A DNA stretch of 64,000 nucleotides, taken from Alistipes sp. Its GTDB lineage: Bacteria > Bacteroidota > Bacteroidia > Bacteroidales > Rikenellaceae. The number at the start of each line of letters is the position of its first letter. Within the stretch, counting starts at the first letter, position 1. The stretch is taken from assembly GCA_017437045.1 (NCBI GenBank), contig JAFSBY010000041.1, positions 1-64,000 of the forward strand. Direction: 5' to 3'. The translations under genes were made by a program, and so were the position numbers. Below the pieces are notes generated by a model. It had not been told where the DNA came from. It saw nothing but the letters and a program-made list of their open reading frames with translations, and made no database searches. Of the stretch, positions 33,023 through 43,006 are shown one piece after another.

Positions 33023-35785
33023 TTACTGATTGGAACGCCACACGATCGGCTCCTCACCGCCGTTTAAGAGTTGGATCGGTTGTCCGGGCAGGACGAGGCG
33101 TACGCGGCAGTTGGCCGGAGCCTCTACGCGAAGCTCGGCAGCCCCCTTCTCGTGTTGCCACTCGATCGTGTAGAGACCATAAAGCGATTGGTAGGTTGCC
33201 TTGACGCGGGTCTCGTCACCCACCATCTCGGGGGCGATCGTCACCTCTTGATAGCCCTTGCCGTTGGCATCGGGCTGCAGGCCCACGAGCGAGCGGAACA
33301 ACCACTCGTCGATCTGACCCATCATGAAGTGATTCCACGAGGATCCCTGGCGCGGATCCCACTGCTCGGTGAGGGTCGTAGCGCCGTATTTGAGTTGGAA
33401 CCCGTAACCCGGAGCCTCCCAGTGGTTGTGCATCTCGAACATCAGATCGTTGAGCCCGTTGCGTGCCAGCGTCTGGAATAGATAGCGGTTGCCGACATCG
33501 CCCGTAGTCAGGCGGGTGCCGTGTGCCCGAATATCGGCCACGAGGTTGTCGAGCACGGCTTGACGGTCGGCTGTCGGTACCATTTCGAGGAAGAGCGGCA
33601 GGGCGTTGCTGCATTGGCTGCCGGAGCCATATTGCTTGGTCACCGGATCGAGGTATTTGGCATTGAAGGCCTCCTTGATCTGCTCGGCAAGGGTCGTGTA
33701 GTAGGCTTTGTCGTAGCTGTTGCCGACCATCTCGGCCGCTTTGGAGAGTTGCGTAGCTCCGAGGTAATAGTGAGCCGAGGCTACCAACCCAATGGGGGTA
33801 TTGCGAGAGAATCCGGCACGGAAATCGCCGTAGTCGTACCAATCGCCCAGACCGAAGTCGATCAGGTGCCCCTCCGCACGGGAGGTCAGATAGTCCACCC
33901 AGCGACGCATGGCAGGGTAATAGTCGCGGATCAGGCGATCGTCGCCATAGGCCTCGTAATACATAAACGGAGCCATGATGACCGTGATGCTCCACTCGGG
34001 CGAGTCGTGGAAGACATCCATGCCCGGCCCCTCGAAGATGACGTAGTTGGGTGCCGTGGTTGGGATCATGCCGTTGGGTCGTTGTGCGTCGGCAATGTCG
34101 CGCATGACCTTCGGCAGGTAGGTCGTCAGGTCGTAGTTGTAGTGCAGACCCGGACCATTGAGGTGTACCTGCTCCAGCCAGCCGAGCTTTTCGCGGTGGG
34201 GACAGTCGGTCCATACCGATTGCATGTTGCTGCGCACGGCGTGGTGGATGAGCCGATGGGCGGCATTGAAGACCTCGATGTTGCTCTCAAACGTGGCGAC
34301 ATCGGCCGCTGCATTGTGTACGAAGCAGGCGTTGATCTGCTCCATGACGGGCAGCTTCGACGGATTTTTCATCCCCTTCAGTACTGCCCCTTCAAGTTGG
34401 ATATAGCGGAATCCGTAGTAGGAAAACCGTGGATGCCAGGTCTCGATGCCCTCGCCCTTGAGCGTATAGGTGTAGTAGTGCTGGCGGCCGGTCTGACGCT
34501 GCTCGGTGGCGTTGAAGTCGTTTTTGGCTTCGGCGACCACCAGCGTGATCTGCTGCCCGCGCTTACCCTTGACGCGAATCTCGGGGAAGCCGGCCATGTT
34601 TTGCCCCATATCGAGCAGGATGGCCGACGGATCGACCGTGCGCTTGGTCTTCACGGAGGCCTGCGCAACCTCCTCGGGGGTCAGTTTGTGCCACTCTTTG
34701 ACTCCGTAGCGTTGCATGATCTGTACGGGCGGGGCCTGCTGCGGGGTGAGTACTCCGCGCGGAGCCTCCTGCACGACGACGGGCTGCCAAGCCGCATCGT
34801 CGAAATGAGCGGTGTCCCAGCCGGCTTGTTCGAGACGGGCATCGTAGTCTTCGCCGCCGTAGATCGTGTTGAAGGTGATCGGGCTGAGCGTGTAACGCCA
34901 CGTGCTGTCCGAGGCGACGATCTGCTCGCTGCCGTCCGTGTAGCGGATGCGCATCTTCAGGTTGAGTGTCTCGGGGCCGAAGCCGATTTGCAGCTTGCGG
35001 TAACGCTTGCGATCGGCGATGTTGTAAAATCCGTTGCCCAGCAGCACGCCTACGGCATTCTCGCCGCGGTTGAGTTGCTCGGTTACGTCGTACGTGTTGT
35101 AATAGACCGTTTTGTGGTAATCACTCCAGAGGGGGGCAAATTCGCTCTGGCCGACCTTCTGTCCGTTGAGCGAGAGTTCGTAGTGCCCCAATCCGCAGAC
35201 GTAAATGACGGCTTCGGCAATGGGTTTCGGGGTCGAGAACTCCTTGCGAAGTTGGATCGAACGCCAAGCCAGCGAATCGACAGCATCCCACGCGGCACGC
35301 ACCTCGGGTTTCTTGAGTTCTCCGCCATGGAACTTACGGCCTGCGGGCATGGCGGCATCGGCATAGGTGATGGCGCCGATCCAGTCGGCATCCATCCATG
35401 CGGCCGTTGGAGCTAAACGGAAGGTGCCCCATTGGCTCCATGCCGAGGCTTGATCCTGCTGATCCCACACCTGCACACGCCAACGGTAGGGGTTCATGGG
35501 CTGCAGCGCACCACCGCCATAGGGCACTAATTGGCTCTTTGCGGAGTGCACTTTGCCCGTTTGCCAGACGATCGTCCCTTGCTCATCAATCACCTCGATG
35601 GCGTAGGCCGACTGTTGGCTCGACCCCTGTCGGCCGGTCAGTTGCCAGCCGAAGCGGGGGGTAGCGGTGTCGAGAGCGAGCGGTGCCGGGCGAAATTCAC
35701 ACAGCAACTGCTTGATCTCGAGCGCCGAAGCGGTCCACGAGTTGATCAGCGTGGTCAGGAGTAGTAGGTATCGAACTAAACGCAT
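33023..35785 (-). CDS. GH78 alpha-L-rhamnosidase
   Basis: A 920-residue secreted GH78 (signal peptide to about residue 21). The N-terminal Fn3-like and beta-sandwich domains (PLALDTATPRFGWQLTGRQG) precede the (alpha/alpha)6 barrel. Catalytic candidates are E532 in CPHREKLGW and E807 in ATTLTEQWD. The C-terminal beta domain closes the protein. It removes terminal alpha-L-rhamnose. It starts 3 nt downstream of the stop of the GH143-GH142 gene, so the two are surely co-transcribed. Which rhamnosyl linkage it cuts cannot be read from sequence. Confidence 0.93.
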   Translation of the reverse strand: MRLVRYLLLLTTLINSWTASALEIKQLLCEFRPAPLALDTATPRFGWQLTGRQGSSQQSAYAIEVIDEQGTIVWQTGKVHSAKSQLVPYGGGALQPMNPYRWRVQVWDQQDQASAWSQWGTFRLAPTAAWMDADWIGAITYADAAMPAGRKFHGGELKKPEVRAAWDAVDSLAWRSIQLRKEFSTPKPIAEAVIYVCGLGHYELSLNGQKVGQSEFAPLWSDYHKTVYYNTYDVTEQLNRGENAVGVLLGNGFYNIADRKRYRKLQIGFGPETLNLKMRIRYTDGSEQIVASDSTWRYTLSPITFNTIYGGEDYDARLEQAGWDTAHFDDAAWQPVVVQEAPRGVLTPQQAPPVQIMQRYGVKEWHKLTPEEVAQASVKTKRTVDPSAILLDMGQNMAGFPEIRVKGKRGQQITLVVAEAKNDFNATEQRQTGRQHYYTYTLKGEGIETWHPRFSYYGFRYIQLEGAVLKGMKNPSKLPVMEQINACFVHNAAADVATFESNIEVFNAAHRLIHHAVRSNMQSVWTDCPHREKLGWLEQVHLNGPGLHYNYDLTTYLPKVMRDIADAQRPNGMIPTTAPNYVIFEGPGMDVFHDSPEWSITVIMAPFMYYEAYGDDRLIRDYYPAMRRWVDYLTSRAEGHLIDFGLGDWYDYGDFRAGFSRNTPIGLVASAHYYLGATQLSKAAEMVGNSYDKAYYTTLAEQIKEAFNAKYLDPVTKQYGSGSQCSNALPLFLEMVPTADRQAVLDNLVADIRAHGTRLTTGDVGNRYLFQTLARNGLNDLMFEMHNHWEAPGYGFQLKYGATTLTEQWDPRQGSSWNHFMMGQIDEWLFRSLVGLQPDANGKGYQEVTIAPEMVGDETRVKATYQSLYGLYTIEWQHEKGAAELRVEAPANCRVRLVLPGQPIQLLNGGEEPIVWRSNQ

Positions 35786-35788
35786 GGT

Positions 35789-38700
35789 TTAGAGAACGTT
35801 TTCGCAGATGATACGATCCAGATTCTCGTTGTGGCCTACCTTCTTGCCATCGACGAGCAGGGTCAGACCCTTGCCCAGATGGTAGCGGTCGCCATGACGA
35901 TCCCAAACGATCGTGATGATGTGGTTGTGGTAGAGAACGTTGTCCAGGCAGAACCAATCCCACTCGGTGTCCGGAATGAGCGGATTGACCTCCAGTGTGC
36001 GGTCGGCACGCGGACGAAGACCCACCAAGCCGGTGATCATCAGGTCGTTGAAGGTCGAGTGGTTGTAGTAGCGGGCGCGCTCCTGGTCGCCCTTGAGCCA
36101 ATAGCCGGTCACCTCGTCGAGATACTCGCCGATGTAGGGGCGGCCACGGTGGTGCATCGACTCGACATAGAGCTCCATGTGGCGGAAATAGCTCTGCTCG
36201 GTCACCACGGGATCCTTCTCCGTGTTGAGGTAGTTGGCCAGCGCAGTCAGCGTCTGCGACGAGGCAAAGGGCCAGATGGCACCATCCCACTCACATTTGC
36301 CCACACCGTGCGTGCGGAACTCGGGGTGGCGACGCTCGGCCGTCGTCAGACCATAGGGGGCATCGAAGCCCTCCTTGTCGTTGATCTGCAGCCAGGCATT
36401 CTCGTGCTGTTTCTCGGGCAGATTGAAGTACCAGGGGATGTAACCGATCGCCTCGCGAACGTTCGATCGCTCCTCGCCGCGCATCGTCTCGAAGAAGCCG
36501 TGCTCGTCGTTCCAGAGCTTCGTGTAGATCAGCTCCTTGATCTCGGCGGCCTTCTGCTCATAGAGCTGCTCGTCGGCCTGGTTACCCAACAGACGGGCCA
36601 CCTCGGCCAATGCTTTGGCGTTACCATACATGTAGCTGTTGATCGTCGGACGGGCATACTGCTTTTTGCGGCCGCCGCTGATCGACTCCTCCATGCCATC
36701 CTGCACGTCGCCCTGCCAATAGAGACCGTTGGGCAGACGGTGCGTCTCCTCCCAATAGGCATACTCGGCCTTCAGGTCGGCATACAGATCTGTCAGATAG
36801 GCCTTGTCCATGTTCACCAGGTAGCGATTCCATACCGCGTTGGGATTCCACGAACTGAATTTGATCATCTTGGCCATCGGTTTACCCTCGTTGCCACGAT
36901 ACCACGTGTGGATGATCTGATTCAGATAATCCTGGTTGTGGAGCCAACGGCTCTCGTAGATGTGGTGACCGATGGCGCAGGCGATCAGGTTGTATTTGTC
37001 GGCATAGGAACGATTGACTAAGAACTCGGTCATGCCATAACCTACGGGCGTCTCCTTGATGTGCTTGCGGAGCGTCCACCAACGGTAGTAGAAGAGCTCC
37101 TCGAAATTGTGTTGCGGGCACTCGAACAGGGGAATATTCTGCTCCATCCAGGCCGACGATGCGCTGTTGGGGATAGCCTGCACGATATTTTCGTCCTCCA
37201 TGGCGTTGAAACGCTCGGCATAGTGGGCGAAGTCGGCATAGTGCAGCACGGCGGCCGTGCCATTTACGTCGCGCGAAATGCTCTTGAACGATCCGATGCG
37301 GTACGTAGCCTCGGGATCCGCCTCGTTGCAGCGCGGCAGATCGTCGAATTGGTCTGCCCACGTATCGACGGTCGGGTGGTGGCGACGTGCTCCGGTGCGG
37401 AATACGACGCGCTCGATCGACTCTACCGGAGCAAATAACATACGGGTCGTGGTCTTTTTACCATCAATATAGACCGTCGAATTGCGATTCTCGAGCGTGA
37501 TATCGACCTTCACGTGGTAGACCTTCCCCGGCTCGTAGTTTACGACGCGGCCGTAGCGGGCACCGCCCTTCGAGCGCATCTCGCCCTGGTCGGTCAGGTC
37601 GATGCGGGCACAAGCCGTGCCCTCGTCATCGACAAACTCGATCTCGAGGTGGCCGCGGTCGGCCTGCTCGGCCATCAAGTCGAACTCGACCGTCAGCTCG
37701 CGCGTATGGGGAATTTTGCGCTCGACTTTGGCATCGAAGAAGGGGTCTTTATCCTTGAGTGTGAGCCATGTGCGGCCTCCCTTCTCTTCGAGCGATACGG
37801 GGGCCCATACGCCCGAATAGAGGTTCCACATGGTCAGCTCCGAGAGCTGCTTGAATTGCGAGAAATCTTCGTCGGCGTGGGCCGTAGCCTCCTGCTGTAC
37901 GGGGACCGGAATGCGGCTGACCCACATATCCTCCTTATTGACGCTGTAGGTGATCCACAGATCGCCATCCTCGGGCACACCGTTACCCTCCTGTATGCCG
38001 CGTACATACTGCGGGCCAAACGACTTATACTGACCGGCATAGCGCATCGGGGGCACCTCGCCGTAGATCAGATTCAGGGTCGTGTATTCCAAACCGTCCT
38101 TCGAGAGCGAAATGGCCAGCGGCCAACGGAATTCCGAGGGGTTATAGACCGTAGCAAATGAGCCGTCCGAGAGGCGTTGTCCCCAGATTTTGGCGTTTGA
38201 ATTGACAAAGCCTTTGGCGCGGGCGATCGGCTCGGCCCAGGTGTTACCGCCATCCTCCGAAATCGAGGTCAGCGCATGCTTCCAAAGCGAGACAATGCGT
38301 CCATCGTCGAGCGTGTAGCTGCAGAAGGCCTTGTAGGGCTTATGGAGCGGGATGAGCGGATCGTTACGATCGGCCTCCTCAACCCATTGCATGCGCTGCA
38401 GCGGATTGGCTAAAATCTCCTCGCAGGCAGCACGGAACCCCTTATCCTTCGAGCGGGTGTAGTGCGGGTAGGCGACATTCTTCTCGTTGAAGGCGTGGTT
38501 GAAATAGATGAAGTAGATCGGGCCAAATGATCCGTCCTCGTAGATCTCACGTACGACACGCCCGATGCCGTTGCCATCGTTCGGATCATCCTTCGGGAAG
38601 AGCGAAATACCGTAATTGCCGATCGCCAGCAGACGGTCCGATTTCGAGATGTAGAAACCGACGCGCTGGTGCATGATGGCATCCATATTCTTGGCCACCA

Positions 38701-39109
38701 CCGTGCCATCCTTCGTAAAGCCGTCCGGAATGCGATAGACCGGGAAGAGCACTTCGGGATCGGTCCACGTGTAACCATCCTTCGAGGTCTGCAACATGGT
38801 CATCGAGGGGGGTACATGCTCATCGACCGGGTCGCACAGATAGTGCATGTAGAACGAGCCGCGCCAATAGGCCATCATCGACTGGTGGTTGTAGGTCCAG
38901 CCGTTGCCGTTGGTCGCATAGGGCAATTTGCGGTTGGCGCGCATGGTCTGGATGTTGTGGACACCGACGACGGGCGATAGACCTCCGTCGTGCAGGTTCG
39001 GATTCGAGAGTTCCGATCCGGTGTAGTGGATGCGATCTTGCGCTCCAACACCCGATGCGAATCCAAGTGCTGCCACAAAAAGCAGGCTTTTGGTGAAAAT
39101 CTTGTTCAT
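35789..39109 (-). CDS. GH143-GH142 type fusion (DHA hydrolase / beta-L-arabinofuranosidase)
   Basis: A 1106-residue secreted protein (signal peptide ends near GVGAQ, about residue 24). Residues 30-405 form a sialidase-like propeller (YNHQSMMAYWRGSFYMHYLC, ISEDGGNTW). About 415-590 is a jelly-roll linker (TVEFDLMAEQADRGHLEIEF). About 610-1100 is an (alpha/alpha)6 barrel of the MGH1 kind (NGLYWQGDVQDGMEESISGG, WDGAIWPFASSQ). Length and order match B. thetaiotaomicron BT1020, whose N-terminal GH143 releases DHA and C-terminal GH142 releases beta-L-arabinofuranose from RG-II side chains. The match is from memory of architecture. It is the first gene of the - strand operon. Confidence 0.83.
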   Translation of the reverse strand: MNKIFTKSLLFVAALGFASGVGAQDRIHYTGSELSNPNLHDGGLSPVVGVHNIQTMRANRKLPYATNGNGWTYNHQSMMAYWRGSFYMHYLCDPVDEHVPPSMTMLQTSKDGYTWTDPEVLFPVYRIPDGFTKDGTVVAKNMDAIMHQRVGFYISKSDRLLAIGNYGISLFPKDDPNDGNGIGRVVREIYEDGSFGPIYFIYFNHAFNEKNVAYPHYTRSKDKGFRAACEEILANPLQRMQWVEEADRNDPLIPLHKPYKAFCSYTLDDGRIVSLWKHALTSISEDGGNTWAEPIARAKGFVNSNAKIWGQRLSDGSFATVYNPSEFRWPLAISLSKDGLEYTTLNLIYGEVPPMRYAGQYKSFGPQYVRGIQEGNGVPEDGDLWITYSVNKEDMWVSRIPVPVQQEATAHADEDFSQFKQLSELTMWNLYSGVWAPVSLEEKGGRTWLTLKDKDPFFDAKVERKIPHTRELTVEFDLMAEQADRGHLEIEFVDDEGTACARIDLTDQGEMRSKGGARYGRVVNYEPGKVYHVKVDITLENRNSTVYIDGKKTTTRMLFAPVESIERVVFRTGARRHHPTVDTWADQFDDLPRCNEADPEATYRIGSFKSISRDVNGTAAVLHYADFAHYAERFNAMEDENIVQAIPNSASSAWMEQNIPLFECPQHNFEELFYYRWWTLRKHIKETPVGYGMTEFLVNRSYADKYNLIACAIGHHIYESRWLHNQDYLNQIIHTWYRGNEGKPMAKMIKFSSWNPNAVWNRYLVNMDKAYLTDLYADLKAEYAYWEETHRLPNGLYWQGDVQDGMEESISGGRKKQYARPTINSYMYGNAKALAEVARLLGNQADEQLYEQKAAEIKELIYTKLWNDEHGFFETMRGEERSNVREAIGYIPWYFNLPEKQHENAWLQINDKEGFDAPYGLTTAERRHPEFRTHGVGKCEWDGAIWPFASSQTLTALANYLNTEKDPVVTEQSYFRHMELYVESMHHRGRPYIGEYLDEVTGYWLKGDQERARYYNHSTFNDLMITGLVGLRPRADRTLEVNPLIPDTEWDWFCLDNVLYHNHIITIVWDRHGDRYHLGKGLTLLVDGKKVGHNENLDRIICENVL

Positions 39110-39321
39110 TGTGTTAGCGGTTTTTTATTTGTCTCTTTTAATTTGTTTTCTGCTCGTTATTAGGTAGTTGCATGCGTCGATCTTGTTGCCTCGAAAGGCT
39201 CGGAAAGGCCCATGCTATTCCACGTTACAATATTAGCAAGAAAAGCCCGAACGAGCTATAAATTATTGCTATTTTTTTTGCGGTTTTTGAAACTATACCT
39301 CTTTTTATAAAAAATATAACG

Positions 39322-39329
39322 TATCTTTG
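39322..39329 (+). promoter_or_regulatory. Candidate -7 box for the GH127 gene
   Basis: TATCTTTG matches TAnnTTTG exactly and lies 35 nt before the GH127 ATG at 39365. The expected -33 region is only T-rich (near 39298-39306). The 255-nt divergent spacer (39110-39364) must also hold the promoter of the - strand operon, for which I see only a near match at 39228-39235. No other structure is evident in the spacer. Confidence 0.55.
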
Positions 39330-39364
39330 TTTAGAGATAATATAATTTTTACTACATAACCTTT

Positions 39365-41470
39365 ATGCTAAAACGATTTTTTGTATTTGTTGCGGTGGCG
39401 ACGGCTTCGTTGACCGCATCATCGGTAGTGGCTCAAGATGCCGCTACGGCCGGTCTTACGGATATGCGTAAGAGTGAATTTTCAAAGATGGCCAATGTGC
39501 CCCTCGGAGCTGTACGTTGGACGGGCGGCTTCTGGGGCGAACGCTTCGATGTGTACAGCAACACCTCGGTGCAGCACATGTGGGATATTTGGTGCAATGC
39601 CGACCTTTCGCACGGTCTGCGTAACTTCGAGATTGCAGCCGGTGAGTGTGAGGGCCATCACGACGGTCCTCCGTTCCACGATGGCGATATGTACAAGTGG
39701 TTGGAGGGTGTGGCTGCGGTCTATGCCGTGACCAAGAATCCCGAGTTGGACAAGATTATGGATGACTTTATCGCCCGCGTGGTCAAGGCACAACGTGAGG
39801 ATGGCTATATCCATACGCCGGTCATTATCGACGAGCGCAACCGCGGTGTCGATACCCATGCCCACAACCATAAGCAGCAGGCTATCGGCACGAAGGTGGG
39901 TGGTGCCGACGAGAAGGGTGCCTTCGCCAACCGTCTGAACTTCGAGACCTATAACCTCGGTCACCTGATGATGGCCGGTATTACGCACTACCGCGCTACG
40001 GGTAAGCGTACGCTCTTCGAGGCGGCAATCAAGGCGACCGACTTCCTCTGCCTCTTCTACGAGACCGCCTCGGCCGAGCTGGCACGTAACGCCATCTGCC
40101 CGTCGCACTACATGGGTGTGGTGGAGATGTACCGCGCTACGGGCAATCCGCGCTATTTGGCCCTCTCGAAGAACCTGATTGACATTCGTGGTATGGTCGA
40201 GAATGGTACGGACGACAACCAGGATCGTATCCCCTTCCGCGAGCAGTACAATGCCATGGGTCATGCCGTGCGTGCTAATTACCTCTATGCCGGTGTGGCG
40301 GATGTCTATGCCGAGACGGGTGAGGAGCAGCTGATGAAGAACCTAAAGAGCATCTGGAAGGATATCGTGACGCGCAAGATGTACATCACGGGTGCCTGCG
40401 GTGCCCTCTACGATGGTACGTCGCCCGATGGTACGGCCTATGAGCCGGACTCGATCCAGAAGGTACACCAGAGCTATGGCCGTGCCTTCCAGCTGCCGCA
40501 ATCGACCGCCCATAACGAGACCTGTGCCAATATCGGTAACATGCTCTTCAATTGGCGCATGTTGCAATCGACGGGTGATGCCAAATATGCCGAGATTGTC
40601 GAGACGGCCCTCTACAACAGCGTGTTGAGCGGTGTAAGCCTCGACGGTAAGCACTATTTCTACACCAACCCGCTGCGCCTGTCGGCCGACTTCCCCTACA
40701 CGTTGCGTTGGTCGAAGACGCGCGAGGAGTATATCAAACTCTGCAACTGCTGCCCGCCCAATACGCTGCGTACGATCTGCGAGGCACAGAATTATGCCTA
40801 CACGATGAGCGAGGAGGCCCTCTGGTGCAACCTCTATGGCGAGAGCGAGCTGAAGACGACCTACCTGGGTCAGCCCTTTGTCGTGGAGCAGAAGACGGGT
40901 TATCCCTACGACGGCAAGATCGTGCTGACCTTTGCCGAGGTGGCCAAGAAGGCACCGATGAAGCTCCACCTGCGCATTCCCGAGTGGTGCGATCAGGCGA
41001 CTGTGAAGCTGAACGGTCAGCCGGTAGAGGTGGCTACGAAGGCCAATACCTATGCCACCATCGAGCGAGCATGGAAACGTGGTGATCGCGTGGAGCTGGA
41101 GCTGGAGATGCGTCCGAAACTGCTGGAGTCGCATCCGCTGGTGGAGGAGAGCCGCAACGAGACGGTGGTGAAGCGTGGTCCGCTTGTTTATTGCCTGGAG
41201 AGCTGCGACATCGAGGGCGGCAAAAAGATCGACAACGTCTTGATCCCGGCCGACATGCACTTCACGGAGGTGCCCATCGAGATCGAGGGCTCGAAGATGA
41301 TCGCCTTAGAGGGTGAGGCCCGCCTGATCAACGAGGATTCGTGGCAGGATACGCTCTACCGCGAGGTGGGAAAGGCTGACGGCAAGGTGAAGATTCGCCT
41401 GATCCCCTATTTTGCGTGGGGTAACCGTGAGAAGGCCGAGATGACCGTGTGGATGCCGCTGGCAAGATAA
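39365..41470 (+). CDS. GH127 family hydrolase (beta-L-arabinofuranosidase / aceric acid hydrolase class)
   Basis: A 701-residue secreted protein (signal peptide ends near SVVAQ, about residue 24) of the DUF1680/GH127 (alpha/alpha)6 family. The zinc-cysteine active site is present: E385 and C387 in HNETCANIGN, C462 and C463 in LCNCCPPN, of which C462 aligns with the nucleophilic Cys of HypBA1. The segment that carries the acid/base Glu in HypBA1 (YGEAF) reads YGRAF here. RG-II contains both beta-L-arabinofuranose and aceric acid, and GH127 members act on each in B. thetaiotaomicron. It is the first + strand gene after the divergent spacer. Confidence 0.88.
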   Translation: MLKRFFVFVAVATASLTASSVVAQDAATAGLTDMRKSEFSKMANVPLGAVRWTGGFWGERFDVYSNTSVQHMWDIWCNADLSHGLRNFEIAAGECEGHHDGPPFHDGDMYKWLEGVAAVYAVTKNPELDKIMDDFIARVVKAQREDGYIHTPVIIDERNRGVDTHAHNHKQQAIGTKVGGADEKGAFANRLNFETYNLGHLMMAGITHYRATGKRTLFEAAIKATDFLCLFYETASAELARNAICPSHYMGVVEMYRATGNPRYLALSKNLIDIRGMVENGTDDNQDRIPFREQYNAMGHAVRANYLYAGVADVYAETGEEQLMKNLKSIWKDIVTRKMYITGACGALYDGTSPDGTAYEPDSIQKVHQSYGRAFQLPQSTAHNETCANIGNMLFNWRMLQSTGDAKYAEIVETALYNSVLSGVSLDGKHYFYTNPLRLSADFPYTLRWSKTREEYIKLCNCCPPNTLRTICEAQNYAYTMSEEALWCNLYGESELKTTYLGQPFVVEQKTGYPYDGKIVLTFAEVAKKAPMKLHLRIPEWCDQATVKLNGQPVEVATKANTYATIERAWKRGDRVELELEMRPKLLESHPLVEESRNETVVKRGPLVYCLESCDIEGGKKIDNVLIPADMHFTEVPIEIEGSKMIALEGEARLINEDSWQDTLYREVGKADGKVKIRLIPYFAWGNREKAEMTVWMPLAR

Positions 41471-41477
41471 AAAGACC

Positions 41478-41582
41478 CTGACAAGCGAAATTTCTGCGTT
41501 ACGCTCGCCCGCAAAATCCTCATTTACGCTCGGTAAACTGCTGTTTTGCGCGCTTCGCAAGCCTTGAACTTTCACTTGTCAG
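41478..41582. repeat. Structured intergenic repeat, copy 1
   Basis: The element is bounded by CTGACAAGCGAAA and TTTCACTTGTCAG, an inverted repeat of 12 pairs. Inside lie the motifs GCGTTACGCTCGCCC, TTTACGCTCGGTAAA (a small hairpin), GCAAAA / TTTTGC and AGCCTTGA. A diverged copy with the same order lies at 58750-58853. It occupies most of the spacer between the GH127 and MFS genes and is probably a dispersed repeat of this genome. Confidence 0.7.
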
Positions 41583-41650
41583 CGCCTTTTCACCACTGAA
41601 ACTGAACAGCATGCTACATGCTAAATTTTGAATTTTGAATTTTACCTAAT

Positions 41651-43006
41651 ATGGCTCAAAAAACTTCCCTCAAAAGTACGTTGGCCGTTTCGCTGACCAA
41701 CTATCTCGATGCCGGTGCTATTGTCGCCGGTGCCAGTGGCCTGACCCTCTGGCAGAACTATCTTGGCCTCTCGGAGGGTGACCTCGGTTGGCTGAATGCC
41801 ATCTCGGCCAACTGCCTCGGTGCCGCTATTGGCGCGATCATCGGCGGTGTGCTGGCCGATAAGTTTGGCCGCAAGGCTATCTACACCTACAACATGTTGA
41901 TCTACATGTTTGGTGTGGCACTGATCATGTGTTCGATCAACTTCCCGATGTTGCTCACCGGCTTCCTCGTGACGGGTATCTCGGTCGGTGTCGGTGTGCC
42001 GGCGTCGTGGACCTATATCTCCGAGAATTCGGAGGTGGGCAACCGTGGCCGCAACATCGGTATCTCGCAGATGGCATGGGGTATCGGTCCGCTCATTATC
42101 CTGCTGCTCGGTACGCTGCTGGCTCCGCCGACCGGTGCTGCTGACAGTGGTGTCGCCTATCCGTTGGTGGCGTGGGTTGGCTCGTTCTTCGGGGTAGAGG
42201 GCACAGCGCTGCATGTCTTCTCGAGCCGCATTGTATTCTTCTCGCTCTTTGTCGTGGCCTTTATTGCCTGGCTGCTGCAGCGTCGTCTGGACGAGTCGGC
42301 CGAGTGGAAGGCTGCCAAGGCGGCCGAACAACAGGCTCCGAAGGCGGGGAGCGTCTTTGCCTCGTTCGGTAAGCTCTTTACGAACAAGACCAATATCCTC
42401 ACGATGCTGTTCCTGGCCGGTATGTACCTGACGTGGAACCTCGTCTGCTCGGTGATGGGTATGTTCCAACCCCACATCTACGAGACGGCCGGAGGTCTCT
42501 CGAACGAGTATGCCAATATGCTCTCGGCCGGTCAGTGGCTGGTGATCATCCTGACGACCTTCTTCTTCTCGCTGATCGTCGATCGCGTCAATCAGCGTTG
42601 GCTCTATGCCGTGGGCGTGAGCTTCGGTGTGCTGGCTTGGGTGATTGTGATCTTCTTGGGCGTCAATAGCATGCAGGGCCTGATCTTCTTCACGCTGCTG
42701 TGGGCTTTGCAGGCCGGTATCTCGGTGCAGTCGTTCTATGCTTTGTGGGCTTCGGAGCTCTTCCCGGCCAAATATCGTGCCGCGGCGCAGGGCGTCATGT
42801 TCTTTGTCGTGCGCGGTCTGTCGGCCGTCTGGGGTATGGTATTCGTCCATATCTACGGTGAAAAAGGTGAGGGCTTTACGGTGGCCGCTTCGATCATGTT
42901 GGCCTTCTTTGTCATCTCGCTGCTCATCGGTACGATTTGGGCTCCGGTGACCCGTGGTAAGAGTTTGGAACAAATCACACGCGAACGCTATGGCGACGAC
43001 TTCTAA
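41651..43006 (+). CDS. MFS sugar transporter
   Basis: A 451-residue major facilitator with twelve hydrophobic segments and a cytoplasmic loop near residues 210-240. The loop 2-3 motif GGVLADKFGRKAIY (about residues 65-78) and WTYISENSEVGNRGR after segment 4 are typical of the sugar-porter branch. It would carry a mono- or oligosaccharide across the inner membrane. Its 3' end overlaps the start of a signal-less GH78 by 17 nt, so the likely cargo is a rhamnose-containing glycan. The substrate is inferred from context. Confidence 0.88.
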   Translation: MAQKTSLKSTLAVSLTNYLDAGAIVAGASGLTLWQNYLGLSEGDLGWLNAISANCLGAAIGAIIGGVLADKFGRKAIYTYNMLIYMFGVALIMCSINFPMLLTGFLVTGISVGVGVPASWTYISENSEVGNRGRNIGISQMAWGIGPLIILLLGTLLAPPTGAADSGVAYPLVAWVGSFFGVEGTALHVFSSRIVFFSLFVVAFIAWLLQRRLDESAEWKAAKAAEQQAPKAGSVFASFGKLFTNKTNILTMLFLAGMYLTWNLVCSVMGMFQPHIYETAGGLSNEYANMLSAGQWLVIILTTFFFSLIVDRVNQRWLYAVGVSFGVLAWVIVIFLGVNSMQGLIFFTLLWALQAGISVQSFYALWASELFPAKYRAAAQGVMFFVVRGLSAVWGMVFVHIYGEKGEGFTVAASIMLAFFVISLLIGTIWAPVTRGKSLEQITRERYGDDF

